Below, in pieces: positions 13,201-23,529 of a stretch of 64,000 nt of DNA. This stretch comes from Tamarix chinensis (lineage: Eukaryota; Streptophyta; Magnoliopsida; Caryophyllales; Tamaricaceae): contig CM060174.1 in assembly GCA_030549775.1 (NCBI GenBank), positions 6,763,391 to 6,827,390 of the forward strand, read 5' to 3'. Under the pieces are notes generated by a model. The model was not told the origin of the DNA and searched no databases. It saw only the letters and a list, made by a program, of their open reading frames with translations. The first letter of the stretch is position 1. Every line of letters begins with the position of its first letter. The position numbers and the translations under genes are program-made.

Positions 13201-13749
13201 ACTGATACTATCTTAGTTCAATGGGTCCTATGACGATCCACTGATGGTGAAAAACAGACCTTTTGTGCAAGCTTAAGATTATTTACTACTATAGGGTTGA
13301 AAACTTAGATTTTGAAAGAGTAAGTCACCTGGAGTTTTATCCCTCGGGGATTTATCATTATTTATTGTATATATTTTAAAAATTTTCAAGCGTTGTATTA
13401 AATTTTTCATGCTGTTATAACTAAATTTCAATTTCTTATTATTTTGCTAAGTTTTCAAATTCAAGATTATTTTATAGGTTTTCAACTGATTTTATCAGTG
13501 ATAATTTTGTTTGGTAAAATTATTCACTTCCCATCTCCCAATTGATATATCCTTATGAGATTTTATCATCTCGGTATAGATGATGTTTAAGTTTAGTTGG
13601 ATAGGTTTTAGCCTTATGTCTACCATAAGATAGATTATGAACATTTATTCTGTGTCAGATGTGGCGGTAATATTCTCTATTTTTTGTTTTAACTTCCACA
13701 TTATTCTTTTAAGCAAAATTTTTCAGAAGTGAATTTTGGAGATGTTATA
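10213..13749 (+). mobile_element. TGTAA-family member B (diverged)
   Basis: The right end is clear: read on the - strand from 13749 it gives TATAACATCTCCAAAATTCAC, and further in a GTGGCGGTAATA segment (13660-13680) matches the 5-prime part of member E (ATATTACCGCCACACAT near 27240). The left end is uncertain; 10213 is proposed because GTATG occurs at 10208-10212 and again just outside the right end at 13750-13754. B has no strong pyrimidine-rich block and its array has another sequence (11921-12122), so it belongs to a diverged subfamily. Confidence 0.5.
11921..12122 (+). repeat. Roughly 26-bp tandem array in member B
   Basis: About eight units near the consensus TTYGGCTTTAATGCCACTTG follow one another with a period of 25-28 bp and considerable decay. 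The array sits roughly where other members carry the inverted-repeat array. The unit contains GGCTTTAATGCCACT, reminiscent of GGCTATAATAGTGG in those arrays. Confidence 0.7.
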
Positions 13750-14530
13750 GTATGGGCTTAAGAGAAGTTAAAACTAAGGATGTTTACTTCACTTTCTAAA
13801 TCTTAAACCTCCACTAATAAAGTAAGCAATAGAGAACTAAAACAAAGATCATAGAAGATAGATTAAGAAAGGAAAATTGAGGAGGAAAAGGGAGTAACCA
13901 CTTGGGCTTAAGGAACAACAAAGGAAGAAGAAAAGGGAAAAAGAAAGAAGATGCTCTTCAACACTTAGAAAATTTGGAGACCAAAAGAAGTGTAAGGATC
14001 TAATTAAAGTAGAGGAACTTAATGAATCTAGAAATCTCATTTATTATGTTGATAGTCAAGATTCAAGAGAGGAGATAAGGAAGGAGATGTAGCTTGTTTT
14101 TCACTTGAAAAAAAATGGATTAGAGATGAAGGTATGGTGACGTTGAGGGAGGTAGAGTGTGAAGTACAAGTCAAGGATGATAAGGAATGACGATAGAGGA
14201 AAATCGGTGATCGATTGTTGATGCGTTTGAAGAAATCAAGGAAAAAAGTAGATGAGAGTAAGTGAGAAGGTTGACAAGAAGAGAGTTGGTAGGATTTTTG
14301 TTTAAAAGTTACTTTTGTTGATATTAATTAGAGTAATATCCTAAAATTTATTCAATTATTCGGAGGATTTCTCAAAATTAGAAAAATAAAGAGGCAAGTT
14401 AACCAATTGAACGGTTTGTCAACTCAATTGACTACCTTGTCAATTTAAAAATATTTCTAAAATTCATGTAAGCTCATTTTTCTTTAAATTATTTCTGAAT
14501 AGAATATATTTTTAGCTACGGAGTATTACA
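13750..14530 (-). mobile_element. TGTAA-family fragment C (one end only)
   Basis: The right end, read on the - strand, is TGTAATACTCCGTAGC, matching the TGTAAT-type end of the family. The purine-rich stretch at 13865-13960 and AACCAATTGAACGGTTTG-like motifs near 14400-14440 resemble the matching end of member H. It begins exactly where member B stops, so C is probably the remaining end of an element into which B inserted. The long - strand frame at 13849-14040 is low-complexity purine/pyrimidine sequence, not a recognised gene. Confidence 0.5.
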
Positions 14531-14712
14531 GCCGCTAACTTCTATTAGCCACAAATTTCACAACTCTCTGATCTTCATAGAATCATAAAGTAAATTGTGG
14601 TAGCATCCATCACTCATGCTTTTACAATGCTTGCACGGGTTATTTATATGTAGGGCTTCGTCGATCGACAAGGTTCAAGTATAGTGATACTACTTGGCTA
14701 CTTTTTTCCCCA

Positions 14713-14930
14713 GGGATTGTTTGGTAAGAGATAATAAAAGTATTTTTTTATTTTATATAAATTTTCAAAAATAATAAAAATATTTTTAATAAAATATATA
14801 TTTTAGATTAATTTAAAATCTAAAATAAATATTTATCTATATATTTTTTTTATTTTTAACACGTTATATAAAATGTGTAAGATACTGAGATAATTTTTAC
14901 ACCTCATTATCATCAGTACCAAATGATCGC
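14713..14930. mobile_element. MITE with GGGATTGTTTGGTA-type ends
   Basis: The left end GGGATTGTTTGGTAAGAGATAA and the right end, read inward on the - strand, GCGATCATTTGGTACTGATGATAA form an imperfect terminal inverted repeat of about 25 bp around an AT-rich core of some 165 bp with no coding capacity. Ends of the type GGG.TTGTTTGGT are common among plant Harbinger-like (Tourist) and some hAT MITEs. No clean target duplication is visible, so the superfamily is left open. Confidence 0.6.
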
Positions 14931-14991
14931 TTAATTTTAGCTTTTACATTTCAGGCCGAAAAGTTTCGAAAAAGATAAATGTGTGGTTGGC

Positions 14992-15182
14992 AATGTTTTT
15001 GTGCATCACAAGCGGTAAGGCCCTATTTGAAGTTATGAACAAAAGTCCAGTCGGCAGGCCCTACTTGAACCAAGTAGAGGTTTGATTCTTTTGGGCGCAA
15101 CTACTCATTTTTCAAAAAAGTTTCAATAACCTAACCATGCCGGTAGGCCCGGCACTGCCGCATTTAAGATTAGATTTTTTTT
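14992..15182 (+). mobile_element. Possible tRNA-derived SINE (degenerate)
   Basis: CACAAGCGGTAAGGC at 15007-15021 resembles a pol III A box and AGGTTTGATTC at 15078-15088 resembles a B box, about 60 bp apart. They are followed by TTGGGCGCAACTACTC, a usual kind of SINE body, and a T run at 15175-15183. Ends and target duplication could not be defined. It could also be a chance pairing of weak boxes. Confidence 0.35.
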
Positions 15183-15297
15183 TGTAGGATTAGTTTTCTA
15201 CTTTTAATACTTTATATATTTTTTTTCCTTCTCTGATGCAATTTAAAATTTTCATCATCATTCAAGTGGTACTAAAGTCAAACTTATTATTATTTGA

Positions 15298-15485
15298 AGT
15301 CTACTACTTTCTTCATTTCAAATGATCTCGCCAATTTTGGCGTTTTGCTTCATGTTTCACGTTATGCTTGATTAAAAGTAGTAACAATTGATATAATTAA
15401 AGGTTTTTTTTTTAACGTTAATTTATCTCAACAATATTTCCAAGAAAGATGACAATTTTATTAAAATCAAAGAATAAATGAACTA
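15298..15485. mobile_element. Possible Stowaway-like MITE remnant
   Basis: TACTACTTTCTTCATTTCAAATG at the left resembles decayed Stowaway ends (CTCCCTCCGT-type), and a partly complementary AATCAAAGAATAAATGAACTA lies near 15459-15484. The match is poor, so this is tentative. Confidence 0.25.
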
Positions 15486-15564
15486 ATCAAATGATAAGAG
15501 ATTCCTCCTTCAATTTCTCAAGTACCGAGTAATATTTTCCAATATTTATGTGTTATATATTATA

Positions 15565-15790
15565 AAAAAAAATATTATTAGCGACGAGTGACGATCGCAA
15601 ATTCTACAAGTACCCAATTTATCGATGCAACTATATGCATCCATCGTAAACAACCATTAGCTACAATTGAGCTAAATTCTAGGATGGACTACAGATGATG
15701 CGCATATAATCCCCACCGATTCAATCCACTAACAGTTCTCCTATTCCCATTTCCAAAGCGCCGCACCACTGAGCTAATTCTACCCGGCAA
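15565..15790 (-). mobile_element. tRNA-derived SINE candidate
   Basis: Read on the - strand, TAGCTCAGTGG at 15776-15766 is an exact match to the tRNA A-box consensus (TRGYNNARNNG). GGATTGAATCGG at 15727-15716 is a near match to the B box (GGTTCGANTCC), 38 bp downstream. This is the internal pol III promoter arrangement of tRNAs and tRNA-derived SINEs. The spacer does not fold as an obvious tRNA. The unit continues about 150 bp past the B box and ends near a T-rich tail (15562-15575), as in several plant SINE families. Target duplications were not found. A tRNA pseudogene is the alternative. Confidence 0.5.
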
Positions 15791-15799
15791 TTAGTTTGC

Positions 15800-16773
15800 T
15801 TCCCTGTTACTTCACTTGTTCCCATTTATTCCACTTCCTGTGGTTCAGCTATTGCTCATCAGCGATTCGCCAGAAGTGATTTCTTCCTTGTCGAGCCATA
15901 GGACCACCACTCCAGACCAAGTCTGAAGTGAGGACTTTTGATATTGCAAGCCATGTGGCTTAATTGATACCCATTTGTTATTTGCACGTGCATGCGACGT
16001 GAAAAAGACAGGAATTTGATATCGTGCTAGGCAGTGTTTTCATTTCGCGAGGAAAATGAGGGGGTAGAGGGTTGTTACCAGTCATTCATAACTGATGGTG
16101 TCTCAAACGAAACCGAAAGAGAACGCCGAAAAAATAAGGGATATGATATAAAAAACCGATCTTTGATTAACCATAAATAAAATATCAAAGGAAGATCGAA
16201 ATACTCAGGGCTCAGTTGAGATCAACGACGAACTGAAGTAAAAGAGCGAGAAAGACAAAGAGATTCAGCAAGAGAATTAGCGAAGGAGAAGTGTTCAGAG
16301 AGAGAACGATCAACAGAGAGAAAATTGTATTGTAGCTCGAAAAATAAACATCTGTCTCCATCAAACAATCAAGTCGTGAATATACGATCACAACTCTAAC
16401 CCTTTACCAGTTGGGCTTCCAATCTCATGTCCCAATTTACATCTTTAATAACCCAAGCAAATGGCTTAATAAAACGTGGTGGTGCTGGGTATTTTATCTA
16501 GCCCACTTACAACTAATTACAAAATGATCCAAAAATAAAGAATATAATTATCCTATATCCCATCATCTAATTTTACATAACTAATTGTAGAAATTAAGGG
16601 CTGCATAGGCAACAATCCTGCTAACCCAATGTGGGCCAGGTGGCTGCCTATGTGGGCCTGCTTAATTCTACTAGCGTTTAATCCGGCGATTGCATCATAT
16701 GGAAATACAACATTTTTTCTAACTGTATCAGCAATAATCAAGATCAACAATCCAAGCAATCAGCAACACAACA
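15800..16773 (-). mobile_element. Copia-like LTR fragment (ends uncertain)
   Basis: Read on the - strand from 16773, the sequence starts TGTTGTGTTGCTGATTGC, preceded by a purine-rich GGAAAAATAATAATGGG that could be a polypurine tract. It later shows ATACAATTTTCTCTCTGTTG (16335-16315), a feature seen in many plant Copia LTRs near the polyadenylation/R region. I could not find a primer-binding site, a matching second LTR or the far end, so the boundary at 15800 is only where the likeness fades. Low coding potential. Confidence 0.35.
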
Positions 16774-17335
16774 ACCCATTATTATTTTTCCCTAGTCAAT
16801 TATAGAGTAATAAAAATAGTTATATGTACAAATTATGTTACAACTATCAATAAAAGTTTTCAAATAAAAATTAAAATAATTTAGGTACACATCAATAACC
16901 CTAACCATGATATTAATGTTTTCCCTCTTGGTTACATGATTTATTTGATGGATTTTAGTAGGTATGAAAGGGAGAATGGAACACGTTAGTACTAATAAAT
17001 TAATATATAACATTAATATGTAAGGCCACATAGGACATATATATGTAAAAATGTAGTATAAATATGTCAAGAAAATCATGAGATCACAAAATGGCCATAG
17101 CTGATATAATCAAAAGAAATTTAAATATCGAAATAGGACACTGAAGCAATTATTGAAAAAATAATCCATATCAACTCTAGATACCAAGTTAGGACACAAA
17201 GACAACTACGAACCTATGTAGCATACAACTGCAACTACTAAAACAGTAATTTAGAGCAACCCATTAATATTCTTACACAATAATTGTTTCCATTTTTAAT
17301 CACTAGAGGAGGATACAATAATAACTTAGAGACAT
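16774..17335. other. AT-rich spacer, no gene
   Basis: Nothing recognisable. The - strand frame at 16792-17079 is rich in Ile, Tyr and Phe, as expected from AT-rich noise. Confidence 0.5.
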
Positions 17336-17339
17336 AAAA

Positions 17340-19350
17340 GTATATATGGTACCATCCCAATCATCCAACCTAGAGGCATAACGACACTCTAGTCACACTA
17401 GTGCACAAGGTGACACAATACCCTCCACACCTAGGCCATCTAATCTTTAAGTATCGATACTCCCCGTAGAGCTTGTAGGTCACCTATAGAGTAGACTAGG
17501 GCTTTATTGGGGCACAACAACACATCAGTGAACCAAACAAATGAAGGAATCCTATCTCATTTCTAGGGTAGCGACCTTTAGAGATCAATCATTCCTTAAC
17601 TCGAGATCTTCTACTTTAAGTATTAGTATCTTATAAGGTGACCATAGAAAGCACATATTAAACAATTATTTCCATTTCTATAACTATCCATTTTTACCTT
17701 TATTTTCAATTATTAAGGTAAACCCAAAGGTCGTCGGTCTATGTCAAAGTCAAAGTTAACACCAAGGTTAACATACCAAAATTCTAAGGCCATTATACAT
17801 CTAATTATTCATAAAAGATGCATCACATAAAAAATAACCAAAATGCTCTCAAAACCCTAATTGTACCATTTTATCCAAATTCTAAACCAAGTATCATGAT
17901 TATGATTAATTTGTCATGAAAAGGCTAAAATATAATAATTCTTAACAATTTTACACGTAGGTAATCTTTATGATTTAGTAACTAACTATATTTTCTACTT
18001 TTATTGCATTTAGGGATTTACATTCACAAACTCTAATCATGCATTTCTAACATGTTATATGTTCCATGCAACACATATATACATATTTATGGCATTTAAC
18101 AAGGCAAATAATATATTGGTGCATGTGAGGATGTGCTCCTAACCCTAGATTAAGTGAATAGTAATTATTTTATTCTAACCCTAATCATATGGACGTGCTT
18201 TTATAATATCAACCCTACCTACCAAGTGATAATATTCATGGAACACTTATCATAGATATTACACCATAACTTAACAAGGTTGCAAGTTTGATCAAAACCC
18301 TAGACATGCATATATTAATCATTCAACAAATTACATATGCGTATCTAACATGTTGAATACATGTTAATTATTTAATATCATACTTACATGCTTCACACCT
18401 ATTAATAACACTTGCGTACCTAATGTAAACTTTAACTTATAAGGTATATGTATATCCTTTCAAAACTCATGCATAATTCATACCCTAAACGCGTAATCAT
18501 AAATTTTATGTGTCGCCACATGATTTCACATCTTAGTAGAAGGGTATGATTATATCTTTTACAAGCAAAGAATAAAGTAAGATCCACCTAGTTTTAGTCT
18601 CCTCTCAACCTATTCAAAACCCTTACATTAACGTACACACTAATATTAATATAACACAATCAACAATCAAAATTAATTTAAAATGAGTTAGGAAAAGTTT
18701 GGGGATTTAGCTGGCTGAAGGTGCTAAAATGGTGCAATAATGGACAAAGACCATGCAAGAAAGGAGGGGAAACACGAAGAAGAAGGGGTTAAGCAATGGT
18801 GGAAAGAGTCCAAGAAGGAAGGTGAGCACCAATGGAGAGTGCCAAAGGAAGGAAGTGAGTTGCGGTGAAGAAGGTTGAAGCTAGGGGTTGTTCCGATGGA
18901 TTTCATGCAACAAAGGGAGAGGATTGGTAGGAATGGGTGAAGGAGAACTGGTGGCTTTGGTGGATGTTGTTGTATGGAAGTGGGTTGTTGTAGTGAATTT
19001 TACCAAAGAAAAAGGGGTATGGAATGACTACTTGTGCTGGTGGCTAGGGGTGGTGAATGTCTTAGGTTGTTAATGCATAAAGGAAGGAGAAAAAGGGGAG
19101 GGTTGTGGTGAGTTTGGACAAAGGAAGCAAGGGTGCTTTGGTAAATAAAGTTGTTTCTTAGGGCTGGTGAACAACCAAAGTTCCTGGTGGTTGTAGGGGA
19201 GGTAGGGCAAGGGATACCGGTGGAGGTGTTTGGTGTTATTTTTAGCAACGGCGAGGAGGATTGAGAGAAGGAGAGAGGTGCTGCATTTGTCGGTTGTGAG
19301 TTTGACAGAAAAAATGGGGTGAGGAAGGGAGTTGTTCAGGAATTAATGTG

Positions 19351-19395
<45 letters not shown>

Positions 19396-19917
19396 GACAT
19401 GCATGAGTAGGGTGAGATGGGGAGAGAGGAAGCAGGCACTATCAAGATGGGTTGCATCAAGCAAAACACACAAGGAATGGGAAAAGTGGGAGTTCACGCA
19501 TGAGTAGGCATGATATGGCAAAGGCATGGTCGGGAATTGTGAAGGATTCACACATAAGAAGAAAAAGGAAATAGGAGAAGGGAAAGAAACTAACCAGGAA
19601 AAAAAATAAAATAAAAGGAAAAGGAAAATGAGAGAAAAAGAAAAGGAAAATGAGTGAAAAGAAAAATAAGTTTTAGGTTTAGAATTAGGATTAGGTTAAA
19701 AACAATTTTAGGTTATAGTATTAGTATAATATATTTAGGATTAAATTTAATAACCCTATGTCTATCAAATTTTAACCTAATGTAATTTATATCTAATATG
19801 TTATAATAATACACATATTAATAATACATTTAATAAAAAACCTCGTAAATAACTATTATAACTAATTACACATAAATATCATTTAATAATATAGGTTTCT
19901 AAAAATAAGGTATTATA
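17340..19917 (-). mobile_element. TGTAA-family member D (one end missing or unrecognised)
   Basis: Sequence at 17420-17640 aligns by eye with 28440-28680 of member E: a CCTAATCC-like text, CCCCGTAGAGCT, GGGGCACAA, TAGGGTAGCGACC and the CTTTAAGTATTAGT motif come in the same order. A purine-rich block (18700-19660) with a (CA)20 run follows, as in other members. The right end is proposed at 19917 because AAGGTATTATA resembles other ends (GGATTATTATA in G, GGGATTACA in E). The left end and target duplication were not found. The inverted-repeat array is absent, so the left part is probably deleted. Confidence 0.6.
19352..19391. repeat. (CA)20 microsatellite
   Basis: An uninterrupted CA dinucleotide run of about 40 bp inside the purine-rich block of member D. 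The valine/cysteine-rich frames over it on the - strand are artefacts. Confidence 0.95.
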
Positions 19918-20330
19918 ATACAATAGTGAAATTATTTTAGTTTTAAATGTAACTATATTTCTTGCTAATAATAGCTATAGTTTCATACTTATAATAATTA
20001 TAAGTATTGTTATTATTATAAATATAGTTATCATAGTAAGTCTAATAATAAAACATCAATCAAAAGTAAAATAAACACCAAGCAAATGATAATAAAAAAA
20101 AGAGCAAAACTTAAATAAGCATAAATCTAAATATGGATAAACATTAACTCAAATTTAAATAAACACAAACCAAAGAATAAGAAAATATCAATCAAAACAT
20201 AGATAGATATTAACTCAAAGAATACAACAAAAGGTTACATAGGTGACAAAAAGGTCCGTAAGAGGCATAAGTTTGCGGCCAAATAATTAGCATATAATAT
20301 GACAATGTGTTTTAATTGAAAATGAACATG
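19918..20330. other. AT-rich spacer, no gene
   Basis: Nothing recognisable beyond AT-rich sequence with short AAT/TAA runs. Confidence 0.5.
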
Positions 20331-20334
20331 AGGA

Positions 20335-20960
20335 AAAAAATTAGTGACTATGCTAAATTTTTTGCTACAGAAAAATGAATTAGTAATTACTCTGTGATGG
20401 AAAAAATATTTTCATTATAAAGTGCTCAAGAATTTGCCATGAAAAAGTATTTTCGTGGTGAGTTGGTAATGAATTTGTCACACATATTTTTTTTTGTGGC
20501 TAACTTGTCATAAAAAATATTTTGGTGACTAACTTATCATGAATTTACCATTATTTATACAAATGGCTCACCACAAAGTTGTTATGGAGAGATATTTTGG
20601 TGGGCAACTACCCATGAATTTCTCGTGAAAAAAAAAATTCTAGTGGGTAACTCACCACATATTATCCATGGAAATATATCTCCATAGTTTACTCATCAAG
20701 AACTTGCTACAGAAAGATATTTTCGTGGTTAACTTACTACATGATTACCATGAAATGAATTTTTTGTTATTATCTCACCACAATGTTTTCCCATAAAGAT
20801 ATTTTTATAGATAAATTTCTAGGATTTTATATGGAAAGATATTTTTATGGCTAACTTGCCACAAATTTGACATAAAAACATATTTTCATGGATAATTCAC
20901 TAATAATTTTCCATATAAAATTAAATCCATGATATTGTAACAAAAAAATATTTACATGGC
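20335..20960. repeat. Degenerate array of GTGGCTAACTTGCCAC-type inverted repeats
   Basis: Over about 600 bp, blocks such as TTTCGTGGTGAGTTGGTAAT, TTGTGGCTAACTTGTCA, GTGGGTAACTCACCAC and ATGGCTAACTTGCCAC alternate with AAAGATATTTT-type linkers at a spacing of 40-65 bp. Each block is nearly self-complementary (GTGG..CCAC). Arrays like this are known in subterminal regions of plant CACTA and some other DNA transposons, where transposase binds. No CACTA end or transposase was seen nearby, so family assignment is inference. Confidence 0.6.
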
Positions 20961-21884
20961 TAAAGTTGTTTCTACTAAGCTATCACTCAAAATAAGATAA
21001 AATTATGACCATATTATGAATGAATTAAGACAAGTTTTGTTTAAGTGCATAATACATTAACAAAATTTTTATCTTTGCATTTATATTATTTAGAATAAAT
21101 GGTAAAATTAACTAATTATTATTTTGAGTCCTAGTTTAAATGTAAATACAAACATACATGTATTTATGCATATATATAACAAAGCAAACGCCAAATTAGT
21201 TTTATTTATTTATTTTTTAAATTTTTATGACTACTCATTTGCATGTTTGGTCTAAGCACTATGGAACATATAATCAAGTTTTCATTACTAAAAACAAATA
21301 AAGGCAAACATATGTGGGGTGTTATGTAATTGGCATAGAAATTGATATGCTTATTTCTCTACTCTGAAGGATTTCACACATAATATATGGGTAAGTGTGT
21401 TGTCTAAGCGAAAAAGATTGGAATTTGATCCTTTGAGTTAATAATTATTTAAGAATGGAAAGGTTATATTTGGTAATGATAATATCACTTAGTTTCTAGA
21501 AAAAATCGAAATCTATTTTTACTTCTATCATAATCATAAATACTTATTTATAGTTACAGTCAATAAGAACAACATTGTAAATAATGAAAATGACATAGAT
21601 AAATGATGTTGTAGACTTTGAAAAAAAATATATATTATAACCCATTTATCATTTTCAAAAGTTATAACAATGCATGCAAACTTTTTTTTTTTAAAAAAAT
21701 AACCTCATTGAGGTGATTACAAGCCAAAGAACAGTCTTTTATGTGGTTGTTAAACCTAAGTCACCTCTATAGAGGAAGAACAAAACATCACCAAAGCTGA
21801 AATTCACTATTTGTAAGCCTTTGAAATCATAGATTCCCTATAAAGTTAAGTTACTATTAGGAGTTCAAGTATTTGAAAATGTTG

Positions 21885-21917
<33 letters not shown>

Positions 21918-22010
21918 TTATTATAGGGTTTAACCTTATTATTAAAGCATGGTTGATTATACTTTTGTTGAATCAGTATGGTTGCTAAATGATTTGTTTT
22001 ATAGGATTTA
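20961..22010. other. AT-rich region with (ATT)n, no gene
   Basis: Contains an (ATT)n run at about 21886-21916. A weak pol III-like pair (TGGGTAAGTG near 21389 and GGAATTTGATCC near 21420) was judged too poor to call. No coding signal. Confidence 0.5.
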
Positions 22011-22014
22011 TCTA

Positions 22015-22340
22015 AAATATGTTTACATCTAAAGGTAGGAGATCTAAACATATCAATGACATATATACTCAAAGGGAATGCACCATCAACTCCTCAATGG
22101 TTAAAGGTATTATCAAGCTGCGAGAATGTGATTGTGATAATAACTTGAAATACTCATAAGAGAAAACTCAAGAGATAAGAAATGAATAACAAATACAAGA
22201 AAACATCCCTAGAGAGGCTTCTAAATTAGGCAACACACTCTCTATTAAAATGAGGTTAAATTTTTTTTATATAGTTTTCTACTCATTGTTTGTTGATTTC
22301 TAAAAATCTTGCATTTTGAGTTTGCCAACATAAACTAAAA
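22015..22340 (+). repeat. Direct repeat copy 1 (unit about 665 bp)
   Basis: The block holding AAGGGAATGCACCATCAAC, CCTCAATGGTTAAAGGTATT and TTGCATTTTGAGTTTG recurs at 22680-22995 in the same order with offsets of 664-667 bp. No protein family was recognised in it. Confidence 0.7.
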
Positions 22341-22387
22341 TCTAGAGTTGTTAGTTAATTTTTTGATAAGAGTTCTACTATTCGGAC

Positions 22388-22640
22388 ATGAGTCTTCTTA
22401 TTCTTCTTCTTGTTAACATTGTTTTTATCGTTGTTGTCATCGTTGTCTTCATCATTGTTGATGTTGTTGTTATTGTTGTCAATGTTGTCATTATCATTGT
22501 TGTTGTCATCATTTTTGTAATTGTTGTTATTGGTGGTGGTGTTGGTTATGTTGTTGTTATTGCTACTTCTACTACTACTACTACCATCGTTGTTGTTGTT
22601 GTTGTTATTATTGATATTATTATTATGAGTTCAAAATTAT
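22388..22640. repeat. Imperfect trinucleotide microsatellite (GTT/ATT/CAT)
   Basis: Runs of TTGTTGTCATTGTTGTTATT and related triplets fill about 250 bp between the two direct repeats. The valine/isoleucine-rich open frame over it is a by-product of the triplet repeat, not a gene. Confidence 0.85.
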
Positions 22641-22679
22641 AATTAAATCATGATTGGGTATTTTTTTTAAGTAAGTATG

Positions 22680-22995
22680 CTAAGTGTGATTACATATAGA
22701 GGCATTCAATCAAAACATATAAATGCCATTCATACTAAAAGGGAATACAACACCGACACCTCAATGGTCAAAGGTATTATTGAGTTGACAAAAGTTGATT
22801 TTGATGCTGATTTGGAACACTCAAAAAAGGAAAATCAAGATAAGAGAAATTAAGAACCAATATTGACAAACATTCATCGAGATACTCCAAATTAGGTAAC
22901 AAAACCTTTGTTGAAAAAGATGCTTTTTCATATATGGTACTTTGCTCACTATTTTTTTAGTTTAAAAATTATTGCATTATGAGTTTATAATATAG
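22680..22995 (+). repeat. Direct repeat copy 2 (unit about 665 bp)
   Basis: Partner of 22015-22340. Similarity is roughly 70-75 percent by eye with small indels, so the duplication is old. The trinucleotide tract lies between the copies. Confidence 0.7.
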
Positions 22996-23529
22996 AGCAT
23001 ATATTCGTTTATCTAAAAAAAAAACAAATGGAGTTGCTAATCATCCACATGAATTGGCAAATTGTATTCAACACTGGAATTTTTGATGTGCTATTAGATT
23101 ATGATCAATAAACTTACCAAACTAGTTGCATATTATTTTTTCAGATTAGATTAATGGCATTGTTTACTTTCATTAATGAATTTTGAGGACAAAATAAGGT
23201 ATATTTAATGATAATTTAATCGCTTGGGGGTCTCTAGGTAAAATTTGAAGTGCTTCTGCATCATGGGTGAAAAAACTAAAAATGTGGCTATGCTTGATCT
23301 TAATAGTATTTTATCAACTTTGCTTTTATAAATCTAGAGGAATTAAATCCATTTTCTTGGGAAAATTTTATTCTTAGGATATTGTTGGGGGAAAATTATG
23401 TATAAAGTGGAAAAAAAATCTTCTTTATTTTATTTTATAGACGCTAACCTATTAGGTTCTATGATAGGTGGCAAAACTTTTAATAGGCTCAATAATAATA
23501 TTTTCACAGGTACAAAGAAAAGGAAGTGG
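22996..23529. other. Region upstream of the Gypsy 5-prime LTR
   Basis: No coding signal. AATTTTGAGGACAAAAT near 23177 resembles a text often found at the 3-prime end of plant Gypsy pol genes. AAAGAAAAGGAAGTGG at 23514-23529, next to the LTR start, looks like a polypurine tract. This may be the tail of a second element sharing the LTR, but the evidence is thin. Confidence 0.3.

Noticed and set aside
19352..19391. Cysteine/valine repeat protein on the - strand
   Set aside because: It is a (CA)n microsatellite.
21385..21435. A- and B-box-like pair suggesting a third SINE
   Set aside because: Both boxes deviate strongly and spacing is short; no defined body or tail.
22388..22642. Valine/isoleucine-rich membrane-like frame
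   Set aside because: Arises from a GTT/ATT trinucleotide repeat.
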